Below are positions 26,942 through 35,579 of a DNA stretch of 64,000 bases, in pieces. The notes beneath the pieces were generated by a model. The model made no database searches, was not told the DNA's origin, and worked only from the letters and a program-made list of their open reading frames with translations. The stretch is from Bifidobacterium bombi DSM 19703 (lineage in GTDB: Bacteria > Actinomycetota > Actinomycetes > Actinomycetales > Bifidobacteriaceae): NCBI RefSeq assembly GCF_000737845.1, contig NZ_ATLK01000001.1, forward strand, positions 930,001-994,000. Direction: 5' to 3'. Both the position numbers and the translations under genes were made by a program. How positions within the stretch are numbered: position 1 is the first letter of the stretch; every line of letters starts with the position of its first letter.

Positions 26942-27936
26942 AGCAGTTCCCTTCGAACGTTCTTCCCGTCAATCTGCCCGCCGCGCACTCCACCCCGGGG
27001 TAACATCCATGCGTCCACGGGTGGATGAGGACGTTCCCGCCTCGGGTACACGGCGAGCGTCTTGACCCAATCGCCATGCGACGTGACACGCTCCAGCACG
27101 TCTCGGAACCCACTCTGCCACGGTGCCGCATCGACGGTTGCAATGAAACTGTAGGTGCCTGCACGGCCCTTGATGGGCCGGGATATGAAACCAGTCATGT
27201 TCAGCCCCGCATCCCGCAGCACATCGAGTAGATCGGCTAGTACGCCCGGCCCCGTACTCAGTGGAACGAAGGCGATGACCGTCTCGTATTCGCCACGATG
27301 TCGGGGCAGATCCATCACATCGCCTCGTGGAGCCACAACAAGGAAATCCGTACTCGCTCCCTCGTAGTCCTGGACCGCCTCCTCCAATGTCGTCAGACCG
27401 TACAATTCACCGCAAATCGAGGGACCGAGCGCCACCTGACCCGACCTGATGTCTCTGCAGGCGGCCGCATTCGAGGAAGCTGGACTGGGTTCAAGCCCAC
27501 GACGACGCGCAAAGCCCCTGCACTGCGCCAATCCGTGGGGGTGGGCGCATACCTGATTCAAAGGAGAGGTATCACCAGGCCTTACGAACGCGTCAAATGA
27601 GATATCCACACTCAATCTCGCACAACCCGCCACATCAGCCGAGTCGATCAGCATGTCGAGATTCGGTACGACATAACCCTCAACATTGTTTTCCCAAGCG
27701 ATGACGCCCCAGCCCTCGCCTGCCTCAACATGCTCGATGATCCGTCCGGCATCCTCACAAGGCTGTGGATCGCCCCCAAGAAAGCGTGCGGCATCAATCG
27801 CCGCCTGATGCGTGAACGACCCCTGCGGTCCCAGGAAATAAAGCCTGCGCAACCCGCCCGTACGCCGACCTTCCGATTCCACGGATTCGCCATGCAGACC
27901 GCAATCAGGGCCCATCACCACCATTCTCTCCTTCAT
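26935..27936 (-). CDS. pheA: Prephenate dehydratase with ACT domain
   Basis: PheA converts prephenate to phenylpyruvate in phenylalanine synthesis. Catalytic domain: YFLGPQGSFTHQAA, GVIAWENNVEGYV, SSNAAACRDI and ALGPSICGELYGL. An ACT domain follows (VLADLLDVLRDAGLNMTGFIS). Two conserved motifs are altered: the catalytic T-R-F is T-D-F (residues 196-198), and the feedback motif E-S-R-P is I-S-R-P. Start at 27934-27936 overlaps the upstream stop as ATGA. It is the middle gene of a membrane protein-pheA-tyrA unit. Confidence 0.88.
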   Translation of the reverse strand: MKERMVVMGPDCGLHGESVESEGRRTGGLRRLYFLGPQGSFTHQAAIDAARFLGGDPQPCEDAGRIIEHVEAGEGWGVIAWENNVEGYVVPNLDMLIDSADVAGCARLSVDISFDAFVRPGDTSPLNQVCAHPHGLAQCRGFARRRGLEPSPASSNAAACRDIRSGQVALGPSICGELYGLTTLEEAVQDYEGASTDFLVVAPRGDVMDLPRHRGEYETVIAFVPLSTGPGVLADLLDVLRDAGLNMTGFISRPIKGRAGTYSFIATVDAAPWQSGFRDVLERVTSHGDWVKTLAVYPRRERPHPPVDAWMLPRGGVRGGQIDGKNVRRELLW

Positions 27937-28811
27937 CGATCCCGCCTATCCGCAGCCGCCGAGGACGACGGCCGTGCCATGGAGCCGCCGACGGCCCGAC
28001 ACGACGGTCCACCCTGCGCCCGTACGGCGCCGAAGGATGACGCGCCAGCCGCAGGATCCGCGCATTCCCGGAGTTCCGAATACCTCCAGGAATCCGGCGA
28101 CTTGCCGTCATGGGCATCACCTTCGGCCACCTCCGAAGTCTTCTTGCCGTATACTCCATCATTGCGCGCACCGAACCAGCGGGCTGGCAGGAAGACCATA
28201 GCCACCTGCACCACGATCATGCCCAAAAACCATATATAACCTGCATACTCCGTCAGGAACGGCATTTCCACAGTGAAACCCGGCACGAGGACATTGCCGT
28301 TGACCCCTGAAGAAAGCAGCGAAACCACCAGGGACGAGGTTATGAGGTGAACCGCCAAACCAATAACCCCGCTGCGCGCACGCGCGCCGAACGCCGACAG
28401 GATGACCATGACGAAAGCCAGAACAAGGCCGTAAGGCACGGATCGCGGCACACCACACCGGTACGCCAACGTGCCGATGAACCCCACAAGAACGCCGGCC
28501 GCAGCCGCGATAAGCAGGCGAACCGGATAGCTTTGCCGGTATGACCAAGGCAAGGTGCGGCCGAACGTCTCCTTCAACACGTCAAGCAGTGAGTCTGCCC
28601 CCCGCACGACCCCTCGGGCCGCCGCACCTCGGACCACGCCGTCATCGGATGAGCGACCATCGGCCACACTGTCATCGGATAGGCCGCCATCATGAAAAAC
28701 ATCGGCAGAAAACACGGAGGACGAGCGGTCCATGTCCATGCCGGTTCCGCTTTCTTGCCCATCATCCTGCCCGTCAACGGCCGAATCCTTCGTGCTTCCA
28801 AGATCGTTCAT
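27933..28811 (-). CDS. Predicted four-helix membrane protein, function unknown
   Basis: The first 95 residues are polar and acidic. About four hydrophobic helices follow (LLIAAAAGVLVGFIGTLAY, YGLVLAFVMVILSAFGA, VIGLAVHLITSSLVVSLL, AGYIWFLGMIVVQVAMVFL). The tail is a polar stretch of about 90 residues. I recognise no enzymatic motif. Its stop overlaps the pheA start as ATGA, indicating coupling, but nothing in the protein suggests an aromatic amino acid role. The ATG at 28809-28811 lacks a good ribosome site. Confidence 0.75.
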   Translation of the reverse strand: MNDLGSTKDSAVDGQDDGQESGTGMDMDRSSSVFSADVFHDGGLSDDSVADGRSSDDGVVRGAAARGVVRGADSLLDVLKETFGRTLPWSYRQSYPVRLLIAAAAGVLVGFIGTLAYRCGVPRSVPYGLVLAFVMVILSAFGARARSGVIGLAVHLITSSLVVSLLSSGVNGNVLVPGFTVEMPFLTEYAGYIWFLGMIVVQVAMVFLPARWFGARNDGVYGKKTSEVAEGDAHDGKSPDSWRYSELRECADPAAGASSFGAVRAQGGPSCRAVGGSMARPSSSAAADRRDR

Positions 28812-28891
28812 AATTCAAGTATGCCTCAGCGGGTTGTCAGCGCCGCCGTTCCATCCTTGACCGCACGTCGTGACCTCTGGAGCCATACAAG

Positions 28892-28918
28892 ACAAGGCCC
28901 GAACGAATCGGGCCTTGT
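28892..28918 (-). terminator. Terminator after typA
   Basis: An 11-bp stem (ACAAGGCCCGA with TCGGGCCTTGT, 5-base loop) lies 26 bases after the typA stop, followed on the minus strand by CTTGT. The same hairpin is symmetrical and could also act on the other strand. Confidence 0.75.
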
Positions 28919-28943
28919 AAAGTCGAACCGAATGCGGAACGGA

Positions 28944-30869
28944 CTATTTGCGAGAAGCGTCCTGACGACGCTGACGGGCCCTCCACTTGTACCACTCGTC
29001 ACGGCTCAGAATCACCTTGCGCACACGAATGGACTCGGGGGTCACTTCCACGCACTCGTCCTCGTTCGCGAAATCAAGCGACTCCTCAAGACTCATCTGA
29101 ATGGGGGGAGTGAGCGTCTCAAGAACATCGGCGGTGGACGAACGCATGTTCGTCATATGCTTGGCGAGTGTCACGTTCACGTCCATCTCATCGGGCTTAT
29201 TGTTGACGCCAACGACCTGACCCTCGTAGACGGTGGATTGCGGCTGAATGAAGAAGCTGCCACGCGCCTGGAGGCGTTGCATGGCGTACGGAGTGGCCGT
29301 GCCCTGGCGGTCGGAGACCAATGAACCGTTCTGGCGCGTGGTGATCTCGCCAGCCCACGGCGCGTAGCCCGCCGAGATGGAGCTGGAAATGCCCGTCCCG
29401 CGGGTCGCGGTGAGCAGCGCGGTACGGAAGCCAATCAGGCCGCGCGACGGCACGGTGAATTCCATGCGCACCCAGCCGGAGCCGTGGTTGCTCATCGAGT
29501 CCATGCGTCCCTTACGGTCTGCCATAAGCTGCGTGACGGCACCCATGTACTCCTCTGGCACGTCGATGGTGTCGGCCTCCATGGGCTCGTTGACCTTGCC
29601 ATCGATCACTTTGGTGACCACCTGCGGACGGCCGACCGTGAGCTCGTAGCCCTCACGACGCATCTGCTCGGCCAAGATGGCCAAGGCCAGCTCGCCCCTT
29701 CCCTGCACCTCCCAGGCGTCCGGACGTTCGGTGGGCAGCACTCTGATGGACACGTTGCCGATGAGCTCCCTATCAAGCCGGTCCTTGATCATACGGGCGG
29801 TCAGCTTGTGGTCCTTGCCCTCGGTACCAGCGATCGGGGAATCGTTGATGCCGAAGGTCATGGAGATGGCCGGGTCATCCACATGGATGAGCGGCAACGG
29901 CTTGGGATCGTCCTTATCGACGATCGTCTCACCGATCATGATGTCGGAGACGCCCGCAACCGCGACGATGTCACCGGGCCCCGCCTCCTCCACAGGGAAA
30001 CGGTCAAGCCCCTGCGTACGCAGAATCTCAGTGAGCTTGAAGTTTTCGATCGAACCGTCGACGCGCGAAAGCCCATACTGCTTGCCCTTCTGGAGCTTGC
30101 CGTTGTAAATGCGCACCAAACCGAGACGCCCCAGGTAATCCGAGGAGTCGATGTTGGTGACGTGAGCCTGGAGAGGAGCTCCCTCTTCATATTCCGGCGC
30201 AGGGATGTTGGAGATGATCGTGTCGAAAAGCGGCTCGAGATTGTCGTTGTCCGGCAGGGCACCGTCATCGGGTTGGTTGCTCGAAGCATAACCTGCCTTC
30301 GCTGCGCAGTAAATCACAGGCAGGTCAAGCAAGGAATCGAGATCGAGATCCACGCCTTCTTCAATCACATCCTGTGCCAATCCAAGCAGCAGATCGGTGC
30401 TTTCGGAAACCACCTCGGAAATCCGGGCGTCCGGACGATCCACCTTGTTGATGCACAGAATGACGGGAAGCTTCGCCTCGAGCGCCTTGCGCAGCACGAA
30501 GCGGGTCTGCGGCAGCGGCCCCTCGGAGGCATCCACCAACAACACCACTCCATCCACCATTGAAATGCCGCGCTCCACCTCGCCGCCGAAGTCCGCGTGC
30601 CCCGGGGTGTCGATGACGTTGATGGTGATGCCGTCGGGCTCGCCGTACTTTTCAGCGAGCGGACCATGATATTCCACGGCCGTGTTCTTCGCGAGGATGG
30701 TGATGCCCTTCTCGCGTTCCAGATCGTTGGAATCCAGAACACGGTCCGGCACTTCCTCACGTTCGCTGAACACATGCGACTGCTGAAGCATCGCGTTCAC
30801 GAGCGTGGTCTTACCGTGGTCAACGTGAGCCACAATCGCCACATTCCTGATATCACCACGTACTGCCAT
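28944..30869 (-). CDS. typA: Translational GTPase TypA/BipA
   Basis: This ribosome-associated GTPase functions in 50S assembly, stress and cold adaptation. G motifs: AHVDHGKTTLVNAML (G1), EREKGITILAKN (G2), DTPGHADFGGEV (G3) and ILCINKVDRPDAR (G4). EF-G-like domains follow, and the C-terminal domain has SRGLIGFRTALLTATRGTG and SLVSDRQGTATPYAMQRLQ. The length of 641 residues is slightly longer than usual because of a C-terminal Arg-rich end. Monocistronic, with its own terminator. Confidence 0.96.
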   Translation of the reverse strand: MAVRGDIRNVAIVAHVDHGKTTLVNAMLQQSHVFSEREEVPDRVLDSNDLEREKGITILAKNTAVEYHGPLAEKYGEPDGITINVIDTPGHADFGGEVERGISMVDGVVLLVDASEGPLPQTRFVLRKALEAKLPVILCINKVDRPDARISEVVSESTDLLLGLAQDVIEEGVDLDLDSLLDLPVIYCAAKAGYASSNQPDDGALPDNDNLEPLFDTIISNIPAPEYEEGAPLQAHVTNIDSSDYLGRLGLVRIYNGKLQKGKQYGLSRVDGSIENFKLTEILRTQGLDRFPVEEAGPGDIVAVAGVSDIMIGETIVDKDDPKPLPLIHVDDPAISMTFGINDSPIAGTEGKDHKLTARMIKDRLDRELIGNVSIRVLPTERPDAWEVQGRGELALAILAEQMRREGYELTVGRPQVVTKVIDGKVNEPMEADTIDVPEEYMGAVTQLMADRKGRMDSMSNHGSGWVRMEFTVPSRGLIGFRTALLTATRGTGISSSISAGYAPWAGEITTRQNGSLVSDRQGTATPYAMQRLQARGSFFIQPQSTVYEGQVVGVNNKPDEMDVNVTLAKHMTNMRSSTADVLETLTPPIQMSLEESLDFANEDECVEVTPESIRVRKVILSRDEWYKWRARQRRQDASRK

Positions 30870-31098
30870 AAATCCCTCTTCTTGCCTCGTCTATTCGTTA
30901 CCTGTCTTATACAGCGATCAGTTCAGATTCTCCGCTAACGCCTGAAAAGCATAAACCTTCATCATAGTAGCCGGGCTGCGTGACAGTGAGGACTATGTTT
31001 CACCATGCGCCACACCGTCGCGGACTGCATGCACTGGTCATGCCCGCGGAGAATTGATTCAGGGCGCGACGTTCCTCTCGTCCGCCTCGTCCGCCTCG

Positions 31099-31785
31099 TC
31101 AATCACGTCCCCCCGCCTTAGGCATGAACGGTGCCAGCCTAGGCAATTGATCAAGGGAGTCAAGCCCCATTTTTTCAAGGAACAAAGGGGACGTAACCAA
31201 CAAGGCCGCACGAGTGTCGGCATCCACACCGAATTCGCGAATCAGCCCCCTGGCCGTGAGCGAACGAATCACGCCATCGGAATTCACACCTCGAATCGCC
31301 GCCACACCCGCTCGCGTGATCGGCTGCTGGTAGGCCACGATGGCCAACGCCTCAAGCGCAGCTTGGGAGAGTTTCGCAGCCTGCCCTTCATTCACGAATG
31401 CGCAGACCACAGGTTCATAGACGGCGCGACTGCAGAATTGCCAACCGCGAGCGGTATGCCTCAATTCAAAACCACGTCTCCCGCAGTCCGGTCGCATTCC
31501 GTCGTACTGCTCCTGCAACGAGACGAGCGCAGCGCACACACGGGCGCCATCCACACCCAGCACGCGAGCCAGATCATCGCTGTGCTGGGGTTGATCGGCC
31601 ACCATCAACACCGCCTCCAAACACGCCTGAAGGCCGCCCGGCAACAGATCGACATCGAAGCTCAAGGCCGAGGAATCCGCACCCGATCCAGCGGAAATCC
31701 TGCCTTCACGCCGACCGTCGCATCCGTCCAGCCGACCAGCACTCTCACCCAAGACATGCCCCTCGTTCCCTGTTTCCTCATTCAT
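31099..31785 (-). CDS. scpB: Segregation and condensation protein B
   Basis: ScpB is the winged-helix kleisin partner of the SMC complex. The conserved core begins LQACLEAVLMVADQP and includes GFELRHTARGWQFCSRA, KLSQAALEALAIVAYQQPITRAGVAAIRG and the second winged helix VIRSLTARGLIREFG. The first 45 residues are low-complexity. Its start overlaps the scpA stop as ATGA, so the pair is coupled. SMC itself lies at 54819-58526. Confidence 0.93.
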   Translation of the reverse strand: MNEETGNEGHVLGESAGRLDGCDGRREGRISAGSGADSSALSFDVDLLPGGLQACLEAVLMVADQPQHSDDLARVLGVDGARVCAALVSLQEQYDGMRPDCGRRGFELRHTARGWQFCSRAVYEPVVCAFVNEGQAAKLSQAALEALAIVAYQQPITRAGVAAIRGVNSDGVIRSLTARGLIREFGVDADTRAALLVTSPLFLEKMGLDSLDQLPRLAPFMPKAGGRD

Positions 31786-32699
31786 GCAAAATCACCCATG
31801 TCCATCATTGACTTTTCTGCCTGTGAAGCGACGTCGACGTCCGGTTCGCCGCCAGCGCCGTTTGTGGAATGAACGCCATCGGCGCCCGTCTCGGTGCCAT
31901 CCATGTTCGCGCCGCCTTCCACCCATCGTAGGTTGAGCTCCGCGAACGGACCCGCCTGCCGGTATTGGAGATGTCCTTGCTTGAAGAACAGCAACACGGC
32001 AAGGAAGCGCGCTACGATCTCAAGCCTTGACGAAACGTCATGTATCAGCTCCGTGAACGTCATCGACCCCGCTGCCTTGTCCTTCCCCGAAGCCGTCCCA
32101 CGCCCGCACAACGCGGATAGGCGGCTTTTCACGATGGCGGCCTGCGCTTGAAGATCCACCTGTGAAACATGGAGCTGACGCAGCGACACCTCGCGTTCGG
32201 GTGCGTTGCCGATGACTTGTGCCGCAAGGTGCGCCAGGTCATCCGCAGTGAGGGTCCACACCAGTTCAGGTAGCAGCGACACGGCAAAATCATCCAATGC
32301 CGCCGGGTGCGGATGCCGGCCGGCGTTGGCTTCAAGCCGCCCGCGGAAATCCGAAGCCGCGCTTTTGAACGCCCGGTATTGCACGAGCCGTGCGAAAAGC
32401 ATGTCACGTTCGCGCAGCGCCTCAAGACTCTGCTCATCACGCTCGGAGTCGAGTTCTCCCGGAAGCAGGGCCACGCTTTTCGCCTCGACCAAAACGGATG
32501 CCACATCAATGAAGGAACTGGCCTCACTCATGTTCTTCGACAGATCCATGCCCCGAACATAATCAAGGAACTCTTCCGTAATGGCGGAAAGCGAGATCTG
32601 CGTAAGCTCCATCTGTCTGTTGGCTATCATGGAGAGCAACGCATCGAACGGGCCGCTATAGGCGGGTATATCGACCGAAAAACCGGTATTGGCGCTCAT
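31782..32699 (-). CDS. scpA: Segregation and condensation protein A
   Basis: This is the kleisin subunit that bridges SMC heads. The N-terminal SVDIPAYSGPFDALLSMIAN and ITEEFLDYVRGMDL, SFIDVASVLVEAKSVALLPG are typical, and the C-terminal winged helix includes IVARFLAVLLFFKQGHLQYRQAG. The final 45 or so residues are a polar tail. It starts 10 bases after the parA stop. Clustered with parA and scpB as in many actinobacteria. Confidence 0.93.
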   Translation of the reverse strand: MSANTGFSVDIPAYSGPFDALLSMIANRQMELTQISLSAITEEFLDYVRGMDLSKNMSEASSFIDVASVLVEAKSVALLPGELDSERDEQSLEALRERDMLFARLVQYRAFKSAASDFRGRLEANAGRHPHPAALDDFAVSLLPELVWTLTADDLAHLAAQVIGNAPEREVSLRQLHVSQVDLQAQAAIVKSRLSALCGRGTASGKDKAAGSMTFTELIHDVSSRLEIVARFLAVLLFFKQGHLQYRQAGPFAELNLRWVEGGANMDGTETGADGVHSTNGAGGEPDVDVASQAEKSMMDMGDFA

Positions 32700-32709
32700 G
32701 GCTCTGCCA

Positions 32710-33549
32710 TCAGGACACCACGCCGCGGGCGATCAGCTCCCGCACCGCGGCGCGGTATTCCTTCGAGGTCTTGTGCTCCGGCGCGTACATGGTCACCGGC
32801 ACCGCCGCGACGGTGGAGTCCGGCAGTTTTATGGAACGCGATATCACCGCGTGCAACACCTTGTCACCGAAGGCCTCATAGATGCGCTGCAGCACCTCCT
32901 CGCTGTGCAGTGTATGTGTATACATGGTGACGAGCACACCATCGATGATGAGGTCGGGGTTGATGCGCCCCTTGACCTTTTCAATGGATTGCATGAGCAG
33001 AGCCACACCGCGCAGGGCGAAGAACTCCGCGGCCACCGGGATGATCACGCCATCGGCGGCCGCCAATGCGTTGACGGTGAGCAATCCGAGCGAGGGCTGG
33101 CAATCGATGATGATGGCATCGTACTCGTCTCGTACCTGTCGCAGCACACCAGCCAGTATCTGCTCGCGCCCGACCTCCGTGACCAATTGAATCTCCGCCG
33201 CGGAAAGGTCGATGTTGGCGGGGATGACGTCCAGGTTCTCGAAATTCGTATGCTGAATCACATCGTGCGTATCCACGGATGAATCGAACAACGCCGTGTA
33301 TATGGTGTTGTCGATGCTGTTGGCGTTGATGCCGAGGCCGACGGTAGCCGCACCCTGCGGATCGAAGTCCACGATCAACACCCGTCTGCCATACTCGCTC
33401 AACGCTCCCGCTATATTGATGGAACTCGTGGTCTTTCCTACCCCGCCCTTCTGATTGCACATGGCGAGCACCCTCGCAGGGCCATGGTGACTGAGGGGCT
33501 GTGGGGCCGGAAAGGTTTCGTATTGACGTCCAAGCATATCGGTAGGCAT
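32710..33549 (-). CDS. ParA/Soj-like ATPase
   Basis: This deviant-Walker P-loop ATPase moves or positions DNA. Seen are MCNQKGGVGKTTSSINIAGAL (Walker A'), VLIVDFDPQGAATVGLG, AIIIDCQPSLGLLTVNALAAA and VISRSIKLPDSTVAAVPVT. The 279 residues have a short extra N-terminus. No parB gene adjoins; instead it sits between xerD and scpA, an orphan arrangement known in actinobacteria and distinct from the oriC-proximal parAB. Two in-frame ATGs (codons 1 and 5) leave the start open. Confidence 0.9.
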   Translation of the reverse strand: MPTDMLGRQYETFPAPQPLSHHGPARVLAMCNQKGGVGKTTSSINIAGALSEYGRRVLIVDFDPQGAATVGLGINANSIDNTIYTALFDSSVDTHDVIQHTNFENLDVIPANIDLSAAEIQLVTEVGREQILAGVLRQVRDEYDAIIIDCQPSLGLLTVNALAAADGVIIPVAAEFFALRGVALLMQSIEKVKGRINPDLIIDGVLVTMYTHTLHSEEVLQRIYEAFGDKVLHAVISRSIKLPDSTVAAVPVTMYAPEHKTSKEYRAAVRELIARGVVS

Positions 33550-33574
33550 GGCTTCAGCTTAGCAAAAGGCCTGC

Positions 33575-34605
33575 TCACCTGGCTCGGGGATGGGCACTCA
33601 GGTACATCTCGATGAGGTTCTCGGGGCTCACATGCGTGTATATCTGAGTAGTGGTCACCGAAGCGTGTCCAAGAAGCTCCTGCACGGTTCTGACGTCCGC
33701 ACCGCCTTGAATCAGATGTGTCGCAAACGAATGACGCAGCGTATGGGGATGAAGCGGTTTGGAGATGTGTGCCCGTCGACCCGCCTCCTGGACCACCTCC
33801 CAAACCGACTGCCTGGAGATGCGGTGACCACGTTTATTGAGGAAGACCGCACTACGTTCCGGGTAAACTCCCTCCCGCCGAGGACGCGCGACGCGCATTG
33901 ACGCCGAGCCTTGCCGACCAGCGCGCGATGAGGCCTCGTCCCCGCGCGAGCTTCGGCCGCCCGCCCTCGATTCAAGCTCGGGGCGCCCGACCTCAGGTAG
34001 CGCCGCAATGCCTTGACCGCGGCACCTCCAAGTGGTACCAGACGCTGTTTAGCGCCTTTCCCGGTGAGCCTGACCACACGCTCATCGAAATCAATATCGG
34101 CCAGGTCAGTCCCCACCGCTTCGGAGACGCGGCAGCCCGTTGCATACATGAACTCCAACAACGCCTTGTCGCGCAGCACCACAGGATCGTCCGAACCTCC
34201 GATCGAAGCGGCGTCAAGCAATGCCGCCACCTCATCGACGCTCAGCACATCGGGAAGATGCCCTGATGACTTGGGAGCTTTGACTTTTGCCGATACATCA
34301 GCCTCCACCGTCCCCTGCGCAAGAGCGAACCTGTGGAATTCATGAATGCTTGCGAGATGACGCGCCCGGCTGCGTCCGCTCTGCCCCTGTTTAGCCAATG
34401 CCGTCATGTAATCCTCGACGTCGCGGCTGCCGACGTCGCCGACACGGGTGATGCCACGCTCCTCAAGCCACGCGATGTAGCGCCTGATATCGGATCCGTA
34501 AGCCCTGACCGTGACCTGCGAAAGACCTCGCTCCACCCCGACATGCACGAGAAACTGCTCCAACAGCACCTCAAATTCTCCGCGTCGGCTCCCTTCCTCA
34601 TCCAT
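33575..34605 (-). pseudogene. xerD: Tyrosine recombinase XerD, interrupted by a frameshift
   Basis: The gene is complete in content but lies in two frames. Frame A (start 34605) encodes the core-binding domain and [22 protein letters not shown], up to KALRRYL. Frame B then carries on with [14 protein letters not shown], an Arg/Ser-rich stretch, [25 protein letters not shown] and [13 protein letters not shown] with the catalytic Tyr. A single-base change near 33985-34000 would rejoin them. Frame A alone ends at 33712 without the HxxR and Tyr residues. Either a sequencing error, a true loss, or a tolerated shift with an internal ATG at 33898. A broken xerD would be surprising because xerC, ftsK and the cluster are intact. 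Confidence 0.85.
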
Positions 34606-34808
34606 ATCATCATTGTATCGATGCTATGAAACCACGCTCCCGGGCACACGCCGAAGGACGTGCTACGCCAAATCGACACTACAGTCGGCAAGGCGCACGG
34701 CTCCGCACACAATCCGATGGCGCATTCGCATCATTCAAGCCCGATCGGCGCCGGCTGCCTTACCATGCGGCAGACCCTGGCAACCGTTACGGGCTAACGC
34801 ACATGAAA

Positions 34809-34837
34809 AAGCCCCATACCACTGAGGTATGGGGCTT
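34809..34837. terminator. Terminator of the infC-rpmI-rplT operon
   Basis: A 12-bp stem (AAGCCCCATACC with GGTATGGGGCTT) has a 5-base loop, with AAAAA on one side and TTTAT on the other. It lies about 20 bases after the rplT stop and gives a T tract on the minus strand. Symmetry lets it act in both directions. Confidence 0.9.
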
Positions 34838-34855
34838 TATGTCGTAGGACTCGAA

Positions 34856-35239
34856 TCAGGCGGCCACTGGTGCGTTCACATCGGCAGGCAACGCAGCCTT
34901 GGAAGCATCAACGATGTTCTTGAAGGCAGCCTCGTCGTTAACGGCCAAATCGGCCAGAGCACGACGGTCAAGCTCGATTCCGGCAAGCCTGAGACCCTGC
35001 ATGAAGCGGTTGTATGTCATCCCCTGGGCACGCACGGCGGCGTTGATACGCTGAATCCACAACTTGCGGAAATCAGCCTTACGCGCCTTGCGATCGCGGA
35101 AGTTATAGTTGAATGAGTGAAGCAGCTGTTCCTTCGCCCTGCGATAGGAACGGGACCTCTGACCACGGTAGCCCGAAGCCCTTTCAAGTACGACCCTGCG
35201 CTTCTTGTGGGCGTTTACCGCGCGCTTTACACGTGCCAT
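34856..35239 (-). CDS. rplT: 50S ribosomal protein bL20
   Basis: The protein begins [18 protein letters not shown] and contains [29 protein letters not shown], which is typical of the bL20 rRNA-binding N-terminal region, and then the globular part [18 protein letters not shown]. It has 127 residues, close to the family length, with a short Ala-rich tail. Third gene of infC-rpmI-rplT. Confidence 0.97.
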   Translation of the reverse strand: MARVKRAVNAHKKRRVVLERASGYRGQRSRSYRRAKEQLLHSFNYNFRDRKARKADFRKLWIQRINAAVRAQGMTYNRFMQGLRLAGIELDRRALADLAVNDEAAFKNIVDASKAALPADVNAPVAA

Positions 35240-35290
35240 GATGTTTCCTCCGAATTCTTAAATTTCCAAACAGCTTTTTACGCTCTTGAT

Positions 35291-35485
35291 TCAGCGTCCG
35301 AGCAGCTTCCTCATGCTCTTGCTCTGTGCGGTGGCCAACACCGAATCCCTTGACAGGTCACGGCGCTTCTTGGCGGACTTGTGCTCGAGGTTGTGGCGCA
35401 TTCCGGCGCCGTCGTGCATAAGCTTGCCACTACCGGTGACGCGTACGCGCTTTTTGGCTGCGGAATTTGTTTTCATCTTTGGCAT
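35291..35485 (-). CDS. rpmI: 50S ribosomal protein bL35
   Basis: This is a 64-residue basic ribosomal protein: [20 protein letters not shown], then the conserved [14 protein letters not shown] and RKLLGR end. The ATG is preceded by AAGGAGG. It lies between infC and rplT. Confidence 0.97.
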   Translation of the reverse strand: MPKMKTNSAAKKRVRVTGSGKLMHDGAGMRHNLEHKSAKKRRDLSRDSVLATAQSKSMRKLLGR

Positions 35486-35579
35486 TGCTGCCCTCCTTGT
35501 AATGGGATGTCATCCCCTGGTTGACGCACTGTGCCGGTCATGCGCTCGCAAATCGGCACAACGATTTCATTATTCCCGC

